A DNA stretch of 64,000 nt from Micrococcus sp. EYE_212 (lineage in GTDB: Bacteria > Actinomycetota > Actinomycetes > Actinomycetales > Micrococcaceae): NCBI RefSeq assembly GCF_023147585.1, contig NZ_JAHXOZ010000009.1, positions 1 to 64,000 of the forward strand, given 5' to 3'. The position numbers and the translations under genes are program-made. The notes under the pieces were generated by a model. It was not told the origin of the DNA, ran no database searches, and worked only from the letters and a program-made list of their open reading frames with translations. Positions 36,639 through 46,643 of this stretch are shown here, piece by piece; within the stretch, counting starts at the first letter, position 1, and the number at the start of each line of letters is the position of its first letter.

Positions 36639-37323
36639 GGGTCCGCACGCCCCGCGTCTGCACAGCCCCCGTCTCCACCCCTCGATCCTCTCGGCGGACT
36701 TCGCCCGGCTGGCGGAGGAGCTCGCCCGCATCCCGAGTGCGGACGCGGTGCACGTGGACGTGATGGACAACCACTTCGTCCCGAACCTGACGCTCGGCCT
36801 GCCCGTCGTGCAGGCCATCCGGGCCGCCACGGCGCTTCCCCTGGACATCCACCTGATGATCGCCGACGCCGACCGGTGGGCCCCGGACTACGCCGAGGCC
36901 GGCGCCGAGTCCGTGACCTTCCACGCCGAGGCCTCCGGCGCCCCCGTACGCCTGGCCCGCGAGCTGCGCGCCCGCGGGTCCCGGGCGGGCATGGCGCTCA
37001 AGCCGGCCACCCCCGTCGAGCCGTACCTGGACATGCTCCCCGAGCTGGACAAGCTCCTGCTGATGACGGTGGAGCCCGGCTTCGGGGGCCAAGCGTTCCT
37101 GGACGTCGTGCTGCCCAAGATCCGCCGCGCCCGTGCCGCCCTGGACGGCGCCGCGACTCCGCTCGCCCTCCAGGTGGACGGCGGCGTCAACCGGGACACG
37201 ATCGAGCGCGCGGCCGAGGCCGGGGCGGACACCTTCGTGGCCGGCTCCGCCGTGTTCGGCGCCGACGATCCGGACGCGGCCGTCGTCGCCCTGCGGGACG
37301 CCGCGCGTCACGCCTGCGGCTGA
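36631..37323 (+). CDS. rpe: Ribulose-phosphate 3-epimerase
   Basis: This TIM-barrel enzyme of the pentose phosphate pathway interconverts ribulose 5-phosphate and xylulose 5-phosphate. The 230-residue protein has [13 protein letters not shown], the metal ligands in [13 protein letters not shown] and FHAEAS, the phosphate loop [10 protein letters not shown] and VDGGVN. The GTG start overlaps the end of rsmB by 8 bases. About 11 residues precede the barrel. It supplies ribulose 5-phosphate, a substrate of the riboflavin operon that begins 70 bp further on. Confidence 0.95.
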   Translation: MAEGPHAPRLHSPRLHPSILSADFARLAEELARIPSADAVHVDVMDNHFVPNLTLGLPVVQAIRAATALPLDIHLMIADADRWAPDYAEAGAESVTFHAEASGAPVRLARELRARGSRAGMALKPATPVEPYLDMLPELDKLLLMTVEPGFGGQAFLDVVLPKIRRARAALDGAATPLALQVDGGVNRDTIERAAEAGADTFVAGSAVFGADDPDAAVVALRDAARHACG

Positions 37324-37372
37324 ACACCCTCGGCCCGCAGCGCCGGCCCCGCGAACCCCCGAGGCCGCGTGG

Positions 37373-37378
37373 CATACT
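37373..37378 (+). promoter_or_regulatory. -10 element of the riboflavin operon
   Basis: CATACT in TGGCATACTGG lies about 12 bases before the first paired base of the FMN riboswitch. It is the only good hexamer in the 60 bp after rpe. Confidence 0.45.
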
Positions 37379-37389
37379 GGAGCACGCAA

Positions 37390-37531
37390 CGTGCTCCGAG
37401 ATGCGGTGGAAGTCCGCACCGGCGGTGACAGCCCGCTAACCGCGCGCCCCGCCCTCACCCGAGGGTCCGGGACCGCGGCCTGACCGGTGGAATTCCGGTG
37501 CCGACCGTACAGTCGGGATGGGAGAGGCACG
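37390..37531 (+). ncRNA. FMN riboswitch (RFN element)
   Basis: The conserved core is plain: GTGGAAGTCCGCACCGGCGG with TGACAGCCCGC, then GACCGGTGGAATTCCGGTGC, CCGACCGTACAGTCGGGATG and GGAGAGG. P1 closes with GTGC (37391-37394) and GCAC (37527-37530). The RNA senses FMN and shuts down the downstream rib operon, either by terminator or by hiding the ribosome binding site GAGGAGG near 37597; the second seems more likely because no terminator hairpin with a T-run follows. Confidence 0.95.
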
Positions 37532-37617
37532 CGGCCGTGCCGTCCCGCGCGCTGACGCGGGAGGGCTGCGGAGCGCACCCCTCGGAGTCCCGAACCGAGG
37601 AGGTGGCGTCAGCCCCC

Positions 37618-38277
37618 ATGCAGTGGCTCGTGGACGTCTTCACCTGGACCATCCCCGTCGCCGGCGGCGGCCTCCTGATGCGGGAGGTGATCGGCAACCT
37701 CTTCGGGCTGGCGTCCGCGCTCGGCGGCATGGCCCGCAAGGTCTGGGCATGGCCCGTCGGGATCATCGGCAACGCGCTCCTGCTCACGGTGTTCCTCGCC
37801 TCCCTCTTCGGCGGCGCCGACCACGCGACGCTCCTCGGCCAGGCCGGCCGCCAGGTCATGTTCATCGCGGTCTCCGTGTACGGCTGGGCCCGCTGGCGGG
37901 CCGCGAGCCGCGGCCGCGGCGACCACGCCCCCGCGATCACCCCCGAGTGGGCCGGCCGGGGCGGGCGGACGCTCCTCGTGCTGGGCCTGCTGATCGGCAC
38001 CCTCGCCCTCACCCCGGTGTTCCGCGCCCTCGGCTCGTGGGAGCCGGTGTGGGCGGACGCCTGGACCTTCGTCGGCTCCCTGCTCGCCACGTACGGCATG
38101 GCCCGCGGCTGGGTGGAGTTCTGGCTCGTGTGGGTGGCCGTCGACGTCGTCGGCGTGCCCCTGCTGTGGAGCAGCGGCTACTACGCCTCCGCGGTGATGT
38201 ACGCGTTCTATGGGGTCTTCACCCTGATCGGCTTCTTCGTGTGGCTGCGCGCCAAGGACCGGGAGGGCACGCGATGA
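37618..38277 (+). CDS. ribM: PnuC-like riboflavin transporter RibM (PnuX)
   Basis: This integral membrane protein of 219 residues and about seven helices belongs to the PnuC fold. Motifs are VIGNLFGLASALGG, WAWPVGIIGNALLL and the late WLVWVAVDVVGVPLLW. PnuC proteins import nicotinamide riboside, but the subgroup under FMN riboswitch control (PnuX/RibM of Corynebacterium and Streptomyces) carries riboflavin. Its place as the first gene after the riboswitch supports riboflavin. ATG 37618 is used; GTG 37603 overlaps the binding site. Confidence 0.9.
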   Translation: MQWLVDVFTWTIPVAGGGLLMREVIGNLFGLASALGGMARKVWAWPVGIIGNALLLTVFLASLFGGADHATLLGQAGRQVMFIAVSVYGWARWRAASRGRGDHAPAITPEWAGRGGRTLLVLGLLIGTLALTPVFRALGSWEPVWADAWTFVGSLLATYGMARGWVEFWLVWVAVDVVGVPLLWSSGYYASAVMYAFYGVFTLIGFFVWLRAKDREGTR

Positions 38278-39374
38278 GCACCCCCTCGACGAGCACCCCG
38301 ATGGACCTCGCGGCCGCCGCGGCCCTGCGCGGCGTGCGCGGCGCCAACCCGCTCGTGGGCGCCGTCCTGACCGCCCCCGACGGCGCCGTGCTCGCCGTCG
38401 GTCACCACCGCGGCCGCGGCACGGCCCACGCCGAGGTCGACGCGATCGCCCGGTGGGAGGCCGCCCGCGCCGCCGGCCCCGGGCTCGCCGCCCTCGACAC
38501 AGCGGCGTTCGACCCCGCCGACCTCACGCTCCACGTGACCCTCGAGCCCTGCGACCACACCGGCACTACGGGCCCGTGCTCGGAGGCCGTCCTCCGCGCG
38601 GGCTTCGGCGCCCTGCGCTACGCCGTCGCCGACCCCACGGGTGACGACGGCGGGGGCGCCGCCCGCCTGTCCCGCTACGGGGTGCGCGTGGAGGGCCCGA
38701 CGGGGGAGGCGGCCGCCGTCGCCCTCACGGCGCGCTGGCGGGCCGCGCGCGCCGCGGGACGCCCCTGGGTGACGGCGCACCTGGCCCAGTCCCTCGACGG
38801 GAACGCCGCCGCCGCCGACGGGACGAGCCGCTGGATCACGGGGGAGGCCTCCCGCCACCACGCCCACGAGGTGCGCGCCCGCGTGGACGCGATCGTGGTG
38901 GGCACGGGCACCGTCCTCGCCGACGACCCGCGCCTCACCGCCCGGGCCGCCGACGGCGCCGCGGCCGCGCGCCAGCCCGTCCCCGTGGTCCAGGGCCGCC
39001 GTCGGATCCCCGCCGACGCCGTGCTGCTGCACGCCGCGCACCCCGTCGTGCTGCAGACGGGAGAGCGCGACCCCCACGACGTGCTCGCGGCGATCGCCGC
39101 CCACCCCGGGCCGTGGCCCCACGGCCGCCGCGCCGAGCACGTCCTCGTCGAGGGGGGCCCGCACGTCCTCGGCGCGTGGTTCTCCGCCGGCCTCGTGGAC
39201 GAGGTCATGGCGTACACGGCGCCGCTGCTCCTGGGCGCGGGGCTGCCCGCCGTCGCCGGTCTGGATGTCGGCACGCTCGCCGACGGAATCCGCCTCGTCC
39301 CCGACCCCGCCGAGGGCGGCCCTGTGAAGGCCCTCGGCGAGGACGTCTGGACGCACCTCATGCCCGCGCCCTGA
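38274..39374 (+). CDS. ribD: Bifunctional riboflavin deaminase/reductase RibD
   Basis: RibD carries out two middle steps of riboflavin synthesis: deamination of the diaminopyrimidine and NADPH reduction of the ribosyl chain. The 366-residue protein has an N-terminal cytidine-deaminase-like domain with zinc ligands HAEVDA and PCDHTGTTGPCSE. The C-terminal DHFR-like reductase has SLDGNAAAADGTSRWITG, VGTGTVLADDPRLTAR and VEGGPHVLGAWF. The start overlaps ribM (ATGA). Confidence 0.95.
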   Translation: MSTPSTSTPMDLAAAAALRGVRGANPLVGAVLTAPDGAVLAVGHHRGRGTAHAEVDAIARWEAARAAGPGLAALDTAAFDPADLTLHVTLEPCDHTGTTGPCSEAVLRAGFGALRYAVADPTGDDGGGAARLSRYGVRVEGPTGEAAAVALTARWRAARAAGRPWVTAHLAQSLDGNAAAADGTSRWITGEASRHHAHEVRARVDAIVVGTGTVLADDPRLTARAADGAAAARQPVPVVQGRRRIPADAVLLHAAHPVVLQTGERDPHDVLAAIAAHPGPWPHGRRAEHVLVEGGPHVLGAWFSAGLVDEVMAYTAPLLLGAGLPAVAGLDVGTLADGIRLVPDPAEGGPVKALGEDVWTHLMPAP

Positions 39375-39428
39375 CCCGGGCCACCGCCCCCCCTGCTGCC
39401 CCCTCGCCCCCACGACCAAAGGATCCGC

Positions 39429-40082
39429 ATGTTCACCGGGATCATCACCCACCTCGGCACGGTGCGCGCCGTCGAGCCGCGCCCCGAGCAGGACACGCTC
39501 ACGCTTGTCCTGGATGCCGGCGGCGCCCTCGACGGGCTCCCCGCGGGCGGCTCGCTCGCCGTCGACGGCGTGTGCCTCACCGCCCTCGACTCCGGGAAGG
39601 AGTCCGACGGGCTCTTCCGCGCCGACCTCATGGGGCAGACCCTCGCGATGACGAGCCTCGGGGACCGCGTCCCCGGGGACCGCGTCAACCTCGAGCGCTG
39701 CCTGCGCCCCACGGACCACCTCGACGGGCACCTCGTGCTCGGCCACGTCGACGGCGTCGGGGTGGTCCTCTCCGTCACGCCCCAGGGCGCGTGGACCACG
39801 ATCCGCATCGGCCTGCCCGCCTCGCTCGCACGCTACGTCCCCGCCCAGGGCTCGATCGCCCTGCAGGGCGTCTCCCTCACCGTCACCGCGGTTTCCGCGC
39901 CCGGGGACGCCGAGCACTGGTTCGAGGTCGGGATCATCCCCGCCACCCTGCGGGCCACCACCCTCGGCGGGCTCGCCCCGGGGGACCGCGTCAACCTCGA
40001 GACGGACGTGATGGCCCGCTACGCCGAGCGCCTCGCCCTGATTCCCGCCACCCGCGCCGCCGAGGAGGACGCCCATGAGTGA
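39429..40082 (+). CDS. ribE: Riboflavin synthase, alpha chain
   Basis: This enzyme dismutates two molecules of 6,7-dimethyl-8-ribityllumazine to riboflavin. The 217-residue protein has two similar beta-barrels. The first starts MFTGIITHLGTV and ends near LGHVDGVGVV; the second contains IALQGVSLTVT and ENDFEVGIIP-like HWFEVGIIPATL. It begins 54 bp after ribD, the largest gap inside the operon, and overlaps ribBA. Confidence 0.95.
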   Translation: MFTGIITHLGTVRAVEPRPEQDTLTLVLDAGGALDGLPAGGSLAVDGVCLTALDSGKESDGLFRADLMGQTLAMTSLGDRVPGDRVNLERCLRPTDHLDGHLVLGHVDGVGVVLSVTPQGAWTTIRIGLPASLARYVPAQGSIALQGVSLTVTAVSAPGDAEHWFEVGIIPATLRATTLGGLAPGDRVNLETDVMARYAERLALIPATRAAEEDAHE

Positions 40083-41376
40083 GCACGGGAGTGAGCACAT
40101 CCGCCTGGACGCCATTCCCGACGCCGTCGCCGCGATCGCCGCCGGACGTCCCGTCGTCGTCGTGGACGATGCGGACCGCGAGAACGAGGGCGACCTCATC
40201 TACGCCGCGGCCCTCGCCACCGACGCCGTCACCGCGTTCACCGTGCGGCACACCTCCGGCGTGATCTGCGCGCCGCTCCCGGGGGCCCTCGCGGACCGCC
40301 TCGAGCTGCCGCCCATGACCACCGTGAACGAGGACCCCAAGGGGACCGCGTACACCGTGAGCGTCGACGCCGTCGCGGGGACCACCACCGGCATCAGTGC
40401 CGCCGACCGCACCCGCACCCTGCGCGTGCTCGCCGGCGCGGACAGCGACCCGGCCGACCTCACCCGCCCCGGGCACGTCTTCCCGCTGCGCGCCGTCCCC
40501 GGGGGCGTGCGCGCCCGCCGCGGCCACACCGAGGCCGGCGTCGAGCTGTGCGCGCTCGCGGACCTGCCGCCCGTCGCCGCGATCGCCGAGCTCGTCCACG
40601 ACGACGGCACCATGATGCGCCTGCCCGCCCTGCGCGCGTTCGCCGACGAGCACGGCCTCGTGCTCGTCTCCATCGCGGACCTCGTGGCGCATCTCGAGAC
40701 GGAGAGCCCGCTGCCGGCCGACGTCGCCCCCGAGGCCACCCTGCCCACCCGCCACGGCGTCTTCCGCGTCAGCGTGCACCCCGACCCGCAGACGGGGGCG
40801 GAGCACGTGCTGCTCCTGGCCGACCCCGTGCCGGCGCCGGAGGACCCGCTCACGGTGCGCGTGCACTCCGAGTGCCTCACGGGCGACGTCTTCGGCTCCC
40901 TGCGCTGCGACTGCGGGCCGCAGCTCGAGGACGCCCTGGCGCACGCCGCGGCCGAGGGCGGCGCGGTGCTCTACCTGCGCGGCCACGAGGGGCGCGGGAT
41001 CGGCCTGGCCTCCAAGATCCGCGCCTACCGCCTCCAGGAGGAGGGCCTGGACACCGTGGAGGCCAACCTCGCGCTCGGCCTGCCGGGGGAGGCGCGTGAC
41101 TACGCCGGCGCCGCCCGGGTGCTGATCGAGTCCGGGCACCCGCGGGTGCGCCTCGTGACGAACAACCCCGCCAAGGTCGCGGGCCTGCGGGCCGGCGGGG
41201 TCGAGGTGGTGGAGCGCGTGCCCGCCCCCACGCCCGTCACCGAGCACAACGCCGCGTACCTGCGCACCAAGCGCGACCGCATGGCCCATGCCCTCGCGGA
41301 CCGTGACCTCGGCGAACCGGCCTCCACGCCGACCCCCATGCACCCCACCCCGAGCCCCCAGGAGGAGACCGCATGA
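40075..41376 (+). CDS. ribBA: Bifunctional DHBP synthase / GTP cyclohydrolase II RibBA
   Basis: RibBA feeds both branches into riboflavin. The N-terminal DHBP synthase (about 1-205) has [18 protein letters not shown], the acidic metal site and [15 protein letters not shown]. The C-terminal GTP cyclohydrolase II has [21 protein letters not shown] with the zinc cysteines and [19 protein letters not shown]. Length is 433 residues with a short Pro/Thr-rich tail. The start overlaps the end of ribE by 8 bases, and the stop overlaps ribH (ATGA). Confidence 0.95.
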   Translation: MSEHGSEHIRLDAIPDAVAAIAAGRPVVVVDDADRENEGDLIYAAALATDAVTAFTVRHTSGVICAPLPGALADRLELPPMTTVNEDPKGTAYTVSVDAVAGTTTGISAADRTRTLRVLAGADSDPADLTRPGHVFPLRAVPGGVRARRGHTEAGVELCALADLPPVAAIAELVHDDGTMMRLPALRAFADEHGLVLVSIADLVAHLETESPLPADVAPEATLPTRHGVFRVSVHPDPQTGAEHVLLLADPVPAPEDPLTVRVHSECLTGDVFGSLRCDCGPQLEDALAHAAAEGGAVLYLRGHEGRGIGLASKIRAYRLQEEGLDTVEANLALGLPGEARDYAGAARVLIESGHPRVRLVTNNPAKVAGLRAGGVEVVERVPAPTPVTEHNAAYLRTKRDRMAHALADRDLGEPASTPTPMHPTPSPQEETA

Positions 41377-41867
41377 GCGGCCACGGAGCACCCCAGACCA
41401 CCCTGTCCGCCCTGTCTGAGGCCGACCGCGCCACGGCCGCCGGGCTGCGCGCCGTGATCGTCGCCGCGCAGTGGCACACCGAGATCATGGACGGCCTCAT
41501 CGCCGGCGCCCGCGCCGCCGCCGCGGAGATCGGCCTGGAACCGGCCCTCGTCCGCGTGCCCGGCACCGTCGAGCTGACCGTGGCGGCCGCCCGCCTGGCC
41601 GCGGACCACGACGTCGTGGTCGTGCTCGGCGTCGTGGTGCGCGGCGGCACCCCGCACTTCGAGTACGTGTGCCAGTCCGTGACCCAGGGCGTCACCGAGG
41701 TCTCCGTGCGCACCGGAGTGCCCGTCGGCTTCGGCGTCCTCACCGTGGACACCGAGGACCAGGCCCGCGACCGCGCCGGGCTGCCCGGTTCGCGCGAGGA
41801 CAAGGGCCGCGAGGCGCTCGAGGCCGCCGTGCTCACCGAGCTGGCGCTGCGCGGCGCCGGGGCCTGA
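41373..41867 (+). CDS. ribH: 6,7-dimethyl-8-ribityllumazine synthase
   Basis: Lumazine synthase condenses DHBP with the ribityl-pyrimidine to make the substrate for RibE and usually assembles into pentamers or icosahedral shells. The 164-residue protein shows [51 protein letters not shown] with the catalytic histidine, and [15 protein letters not shown]. It is the last biosynthetic gene of the rib operon. Confidence 0.96.
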   Translation: MSGHGAPQTTLSALSEADRATAAGLRAVIVAAQWHTEIMDGLIAGARAAAAEIGLEPALVRVPGTVELTVAAARLAADHDVVVVLGVVVRGGTPHFEYVCQSVTQGVTEVSVRTGVPVGFGVLTVDTEDQARDRAGLPGSREDKGREALEAAVLTELALRGAGA

Positions 41868-41956
41868 GGCACGCCCGGCCGGCCGACGAGGGAGCCGCGC
41901 GCACGCCGTCCCCGGAGGCCGGCCTCCTCGGGGCCCTGCTCCTGGCGGCCTCCCTG

Positions 41957-43386
41957 GTGGTGATGCTCGCCGTCGGGGTCCATGCCGCCGGGCTCGGGCC
42001 GGACCCAGCGTTCCTCTGGGAATGCGACGACACCGGGCAGTGCGAGGATCTGTGGGCCGAGGCGCGCGAGCACGACCGCATGGTCACGCTCCTCGCCGCT
42101 GCAGCGGCCGTCACGGGGTGGTTCCTGGCCGCGGAGGGTCGGCGTGCGGAGACGGAGACCGGCGACGCCCCGACCCCCGGCGGTCCCACCCCGCAGCGTC
42201 GGGGTGTCGACGTCCCCGTCGTGCTCCTGGGCTTCGTCGGCGGCGTGATCCTCGCGGTCTCGTTGCGGATCGGACCGGCCCTCACCGGGTCCAGCGCCGG
42301 GGGACCACCAGGGAGGGACGGCCTCCTCATCGCGGCGCTCACGGGCGCCGTCGTGTCGATCCTCGTCCTCCTCGTCACCCCACGGCATGCCCCGGGGCGG
42401 CTGTGGGTGGCGGCGGTCCCGGTGATCGACCTCCTCGCGCTGCCCCTCCTCCTCCTGGCGCTCGGCCGGTCCCTCCACCTCGCGGCGGCGGTGACGGCGC
42501 TCGCGGCCGTGATCGCCGCGCTGATCGGCCGCACCTACCTCGAGGCGCACGGGCGCACGCCCCGGGATGCCCACCGCATCGCCGGTCTTGTCGCCCTGGC
42601 CCACATGGCGACCGTGCTGCTCATCGTCCCGCTGGCCGCCGTGACGGTCGGCCTGGGACCGCTGGTCTTCGTCGTGGCCCTCCTTCCGCCCCTGCTCCAC
42701 GGTCTGTGGTTCACGACTCTGGGGCGAGGCGGAGTCGACCGCGCGCCCGCGGCCCCCTGCTGCGGTCCGCCGGCACGGCGACGGGCCAGGCCGGCCGTCG
42801 TCCTGCCGGCTGCCGCGGCCATCGTCCTCATGGCCGCCTGGGCCGCCTGGCCGGTGCCCGCACCCCCGGCCGACGCCACACCGCAGGCCCGGCCGGCACG
42901 CCATCCTGCGGCTCAGAGCAGCTCGCACTCACGGTCGGCGGATTCGACTCCGCGATGGGCACGTCCTCGGCGGGGATCACGGCCGTGAACACGTCGGACG
43001 CCGCCTGCGCCCTGCGGGGCCGCCCGGACGTGGAGATCGTGCAGGGCGGCGACCCGATCGGCCTGCGCCTCGCACCGATGGACGCCCGGACCCTGACGCC
43101 CACCCCGGAGCAGGCGGCCCGGGAGGACCCCGATCTCGGCGTGGTCCTGGAGCCCGGGCAGCAGGCCGTGGCCGGGCTCCTGTGGCCGGGCTACCGCACT
43201 CTGGCCGACGGGAGGACTCCGCAGGCCGTCCGGGTCGGACTCGCCCCGGGAGACGCCGCGCTCCGGGCCCCCATCGGCGTGTCCGACGAGCCGGGAGGGA
43301 GTCCGGGCCCGGCGCCCTTCGACCTCCAGGACGGCGTGCCGGGCGGAGCGGAGCTGCGCGTCGGACCGTGGACGTCACGCCGATAG
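41957..43386 (+). pseudogene. Frameshifted membrane protein with C-terminal DUF4232 domain
   Basis: Two frames together make one sensible protein. The first (to about 42895, then nonsense up to a stop at 42988) encodes about eight hydrophobic segments such as VPVVLLGFVGGVILAVSL. The second carries a DUF4232-like domain from CGSEQLALTVGGFDSAMG through NTSDAACALRGRPDVEI to the stop at 43386. The switch is equivalent to loss of one base near 42893-42900 in CGGCCGGCAC. The first frame lacks a good start: the earliest is GTG 41957, inside the first helix. It is either a genuine decaying gene or a sequence error. Confidence 0.55.
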
Positions 43387-43451
43387 GGCACGCCGGACGG
43401 TGCTGCCGCGTCACACGAGGACGACGACGGCGCGCCCCACCGGGGTGCCGC

Positions 43452-43457
43452 TAGGGT
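43452..43457 (+). promoter_or_regulatory. -10 of a probable leaderless hisE transcript
   Basis: TAGGGT ends 7 bases before GTG 43465. This supports that codon over GTG 43456, which overlaps the hexamer. Confidence 0.5.
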
Positions 43458-43464
43458 GACGGCC

Positions 43465-43728
43465 GTGAAGACCTTCGAAGAGCTGTTCGCCGAGCTGACC
43501 CGCACCGTGGCCGAGCGCCCTGAGGGCTCCCACACGGTCGCCCGTGTGGACGCCGGCGTCCACGCCATCGGCAAGAAGGTCGTCGAGGAGGCCGCCGAGG
43601 TCTGGATGGCGTGCGAGCACGAGTCCGACGACGCGGCGGCCATGGAGATCTCGCAGCTGCTCTACCACCTGCAGACGATGATGATCGCCAAGGGCCTCAC
43701 CCTCGAGGACGTCTACCGCCACCTCTGA
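43465..43728 (+). CDS. hisE: Phosphoribosyl-ATP diphosphatase
   Basis: HisE hydrolyses phosphoribosyl-ATP to PR-AMP, the second histidine step. The 87-residue all-helical protein has the MazG-like metal motif [33 protein letters not shown] split over two helices. With start GTG 43465 it begins like typical family members ([11 protein letters not shown]). It is followed by hisG and hisF. Confidence 0.95.
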   Translation: MKTFEELFAELTRTVAERPEGSHTVARVDAGVHAIGKKVVEEAAEVWMACEHESDDAAAMEISQLLYHLQTMMIAKGLTLEDVYRHL

Positions 43729-43792
43729 GCGGGACCGCGCGACGACCTCGCGCGTCCCCGCCGCCCGCCTGAACCCCCCACGAGGAGAGACC

Positions 43793-44641
43793 GTGCTGCG
43801 CATCGCCGTCCCCAACAAGGGCGCCCTGTCCGAGGCCGCCCGCGAGATCCTGCTGGAGGCCGGCTACCGCCAGCGGCGCGACTCCCGGGAGCTCGTGCTC
43901 GTCGACCCGGAGAACCAGGTGGAGTTCTTCTACCTGCGGCCGCGCGACATCGCGGTGTACGTCGGCCAGGGCACCCTCGACGTCGGCCTGACCGGCCGAG
44001 ACCTGTTCTGCGACGCGCAGGTGGGGGACACCGCCGAGGAGGTCATGGCGCTCGGCTTCGGGAGGTCCGTGTTCCGCCTGGCCGCGCCGGTCGGCGCGTT
44101 CAGCGCGGCCGGCGAGCTCTCGGGCAGGCGCATCGCCACGAGCTACGACGGCCTGCTCACGGCGTACCTCGAGCGGACCGGCCTGGACGCCACCGTCGTC
44201 CACCTCGACGGCGCCGTCGAGTCCTCCGTGAAGCTCGGCGTGGCGGACGCGATCGCCGACGTCGTGGAGACCGGCAACACCCTGCGCGCCGCGGGCATGG
44301 AGGTCTTCGGCGAGCCGATCCTCGACTCCGAGGCGATCATGATCGGCCGCCGGGGCGCCCAGCCCGAGGGCCTCGACGTGCTGCTGCGCCGCCTCAACGG
44401 CGTCCTCGTGGCCCGCCGCTGGGTGATGATCGACTACGACATCCGCCGCGAGCTCCTGGACCGCGCCACCGCGGTCACGCCGGGACTGGAGTCCCCGACC
44501 GTCTCCCCGCTGCGCGACGAGTCGATGGTGGCCGTGCGCTCCATGGTGCGCAAGGGCGACGCCAACCGCGTCATGGACGAGCTGTACGACCTCGGAGCCC
44601 GCGGCATCCTCATCTCCGCCATCCACGCCATCCGCCTCTGA
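43793..44641 (+). CDS. hisG: ATP phosphoribosyltransferase (long form)
   Basis: HisG commits ATP and PRPP to histidine synthesis. The 282-residue long form includes the C-terminal regulatory domain ([33 protein letters not shown]) that binds histidine. The catalytic part has [24 protein letters not shown] and the PRPP loop region [31 protein letters not shown] precedes the GTG start. Confidence 0.96.
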   Translation: MLRIAVPNKGALSEAAREILLEAGYRQRRDSRELVLVDPENQVEFFYLRPRDIAVYVGQGTLDVGLTGRDLFCDAQVGDTAEEVMALGFGRSVFRLAAPVGAFSAAGELSGRRIATSYDGLLTAYLERTGLDATVVHLDGAVESSVKLGVADAIADVVETGNTLRAAGMEVFGEPILDSEAIMIGRRGAQPEGLDVLLRRLNGVLVARRWVMIDYDIRRELLDRATAVTPGLESPTVSPLRDESMVAVRSMVRKGDANRVMDELYDLGARGILISAIHAIRL

Positions 44642-44693
44642 CCCCCTCGGACCACACGGTCCGCACCCCCGTCGGCCTCGAAGGAGCCCCGCC

Positions 44694-45464
44694 ATGACCG
44701 TCGCCGTCCGCGTCATCCCCTGCCTCGACGTCGACGCCGGGCGGGTGGTCAAGGGCGTCAACTTCGAGGACCTGCGCGACGCCGGCGACCCGGTCGAGCT
44801 CGCCCGCCGCTACAACGCCGCGGGGGCGGACGAGCTCACGTTCCTCGACGTCACCGCCTCCACCGCGGACCGCGCCACCACGTACGACGTCGTCACCCGC
44901 ACGGCGGAGGAGGTCTTCATCCCGCTCACGGTGGGGGGCGGCGTCCGGACCGTGGACGACGTCGACCGCCTCCTGCGCACCGGTGCGGACAAGGCCTCGG
45001 TGAACACCGCCGCCGTCGCCCGCCCTGCGCTCATCACGGAGATCACCCGGCGCTTCGGCTCCCAGGTGCTCGTGCTCTCCCTCGACGCGCGGCGCACGCA
45101 GGACCCCGCGTGTGCGTCCGGCTACGAGGTCACCACCCACGGCGGGCGCACGGGCACCGGCATCGACGCGGTGCAGTGGTGCCGGGAGGCGTCCGAGCGC
45201 GGCGTGGGGGAGATCCTGCTGAACTCGATCGACGCGGACGGGACGCGGGCCGGCTTCGACCTCGAGATGATCCGCGACGTCCGGGCCGTGACCCGTGTGC
45301 CGCTGATCGCCTCGGGCGGCGCGGGGGAGCCGGCCCACTTCCCGGAGGCGGTGGCCGCGGGGGCGGACGCGGTGCTGGCCGCGTCCCTGTTCCACTTCGG
45401 CCCGGACGACATGCTCGCCCGCGTCAAGGACGCGCTGCGCGCCGCGGGGCACGTCGTCCGCTGA
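44694..45464 (+). CDS. hisF: Imidazole glycerol phosphate synthase subunit HisF
   Basis: HisF is the cyclase TIM barrel that uses ammonia from HisH to make IGP and AICAR. The 256-residue protein has the catalytic aspartates in [14 protein letters not shown] and [15 protein letters not shown], plus [13 protein letters not shown] and [12 protein letters not shown] phosphate loops. AAGGAG precedes the ATG. Other his genes (hisA, hisB, hisC, hisD, hisH) are not in this window. Confidence 0.96.
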   Translation: MTVAVRVIPCLDVDAGRVVKGVNFEDLRDAGDPVELARRYNAAGADELTFLDVTASTADRATTYDVVTRTAEEVFIPLTVGGGVRTVDDVDRLLRTGADKASVNTAAVARPALITEITRRFGSQVLVLSLDARRTQDPACASGYEVTTHGGRTGTGIDAVQWCREASERGVGEILLNSIDADGTRAGFDLEMIRDVRAVTRVPLIASGGAGEPAHFPEAVAAGADAVLAASLFHFGPDDMLARVKDALRAAGHVVR

Positions 45465-45488
45465 GGGGCACGGACCACGCCGCGCGGC

Positions 45489-46226
45489 TCAGGCTGCGCC
45501 GGTGACGCGGTCCGTGGTCACGAGCGCGGCGCGGCGTCGCCCGTGCGCGTGCAGGACGAGCTCGCCGGCGGCCCCCGTGACGCGCACGCTCACGCCGTCC
45601 TCGCCGGGCCGGCGCGCGACGATGGGCGCGTTGTCCACGCGCGAGGCGGGCCGGGGCCGGCGGGCGAGCACGATCCCGGTCTCGGCCCCGCGGTAGAGGA
45701 GCCGCGCGCGACCGCGCAGGCGGGTGTAGAGCATGTCCGCGTAGTCGTCGGCGAGGATGCGCGGGGCCCAGCGCTCCTGCGCACGCCGCACGTCCTCGGT
45801 GTGCACGAAGAACTCGAGCAGCTGCACCTGGCCGGCCACGCGCCGTCCCGGGGCGGTCCGGCGGGCGGCCGCGGCCAGCCCCCGCAGCCGGGCTGCGACG
45901 CGGGGACCCTCGCCGGGCGCGCGCAGGGGTCCGCGCGCCACCAGCGCGACGAGCTCGGCGTAGCCCTCCTCGGAGGCGTGGGCGTCGCCGAGCTCCTGCG
46001 TGAGCTGGGCGAGCCGGCGGCGGGCGACCCCGGGCAGGACGATCCCGGCGGCCGAGGGGGAGGTCTCGCGCAGGTGCACGTGGGCCGCCAGGTGCTCCGT
46101 GCGCCAGCCCTCACACAGCGTGGGCGCCCCCGGGCCCGCCGCGAGCAGCGCCTCCACCAGCGCGGCGCGCGAGGCCACCGCGAAGTCGGTGGCGGTGTGC
46201 TGCGCGGCGGCGGGGGTCTCGGCCAT
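45489..46226 (-). CDS. TIGR03085-type DinB/maleylpyruvate-isomerase-like protein
   Basis: The 245-residue protein of an actinobacterial family has an N-terminal helical DinB-like domain: [36 protein letters not shown] with a metal-type histidine set, and the later [16 protein letters not shown]. Relatives are mycothiol- or metal-linked enzymes, but no activity is established. ATG 46226 is used; a GTG at 46235 is also possible. It is convergent with hisF and divergent from hisI, so it splits two amino acid clusters. Confidence 0.78.
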   Translation of the reverse strand: MAETPAAAQHTATDFAVASRAALVEALLAAGPGAPTLCEGWRTEHLAAHVHLRETSPSAAGIVLPGVARRRLAQLTQELGDAHASEEGYAELVALVARGPLRAPGEGPRVAARLRGLAAAARRTAPGRRVAGQVQLLEFFVHTEDVRRAQERWAPRILADDYADMLYTRLRGRARLLYRGAETGIVLARRPRPASRVDNAPIVARRPGEDGVSVRVTGAAGELVLHAHGRRRAALVTTDRVTGAA

Positions 46227-46251
46227 GGCCTCCACGCTACACGCGGCTCCC

Positions 46252-46257
46252 TAGAAT
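46252..46257 (+). promoter_or_regulatory. -10 of a probable leaderless hisI-trp operon transcript
   Basis: TAGAAT ends 8 bases before ATG 46266. The space is too short for a leader peptide or attenuator, so the trp genes downstream do not seem to use classical attenuation at this promoter. Confidence 0.55.
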
Positions 46258-46265
46258 GGACCTCC

Positions 46266-46643
46266 ATGAGCACCCCCCAGACCGCCGGCCTCCCGGAGTC
46301 CCTGACCTTCGACGACCGGGGCCTCATCCCGGCCATCGCGCAGCAGCACGACACGGGCGAGGTGCTCATGATGGCGTGGATGGACGAGGAGTCCCTGCGC
46401 CTCACCCTCGAGTCCGGATGGGCCACCTACTGGTCCCGGTCCCGCGGGAGGCTGTGGCGCAAGGGCGAGAGCTCGGGCCACCGACAGCGCGTCCTCGCCG
46501 TCAGCGCGGACTGCGACGGCGACACGCTCCTGCTGCGCGTCGACCAGACCGGGCCCGCGTGCCACACCGGCACCGCCAGCTGCTTCACCGACCGCCGGAT
46601 CGCGGACCTGACGGGCCGCACCCCCGAGGAGGACGCCCGATGA
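46266..46643 (+). CDS. hisI: Phosphoribosyl-AMP cyclohydrolase
   Basis: HisI opens the purine ring of PR-AMP in histidine synthesis. The 125-residue protein has [36 protein letters not shown], with metal ligands in [25 protein letters not shown]. It is separated from hisEGF and instead overlaps trpE by ATGA, tying one histidine step to tryptophan synthesis. Confidence 0.96.
   Translation: MSTPQTAGLPESLTFDDRGLIPAIAQQHDTGEVLMMAWMDEESLRLTLESGWATYWSRSRGRLWRKGESSGHRQRVLAVSADCDGDTLLLRVDQTGPACHTGTASCFTDRRIADLTGRTPEEDAR

Noticed and set aside
46227-46265. Tryptophan attenuator or T-box before trpE
   Set aside because: hisI is fused to trpE by overlap and the upstream promoter appears leaderless; the 39-bp gap has no Trp-codon leader peptide or hairpins.
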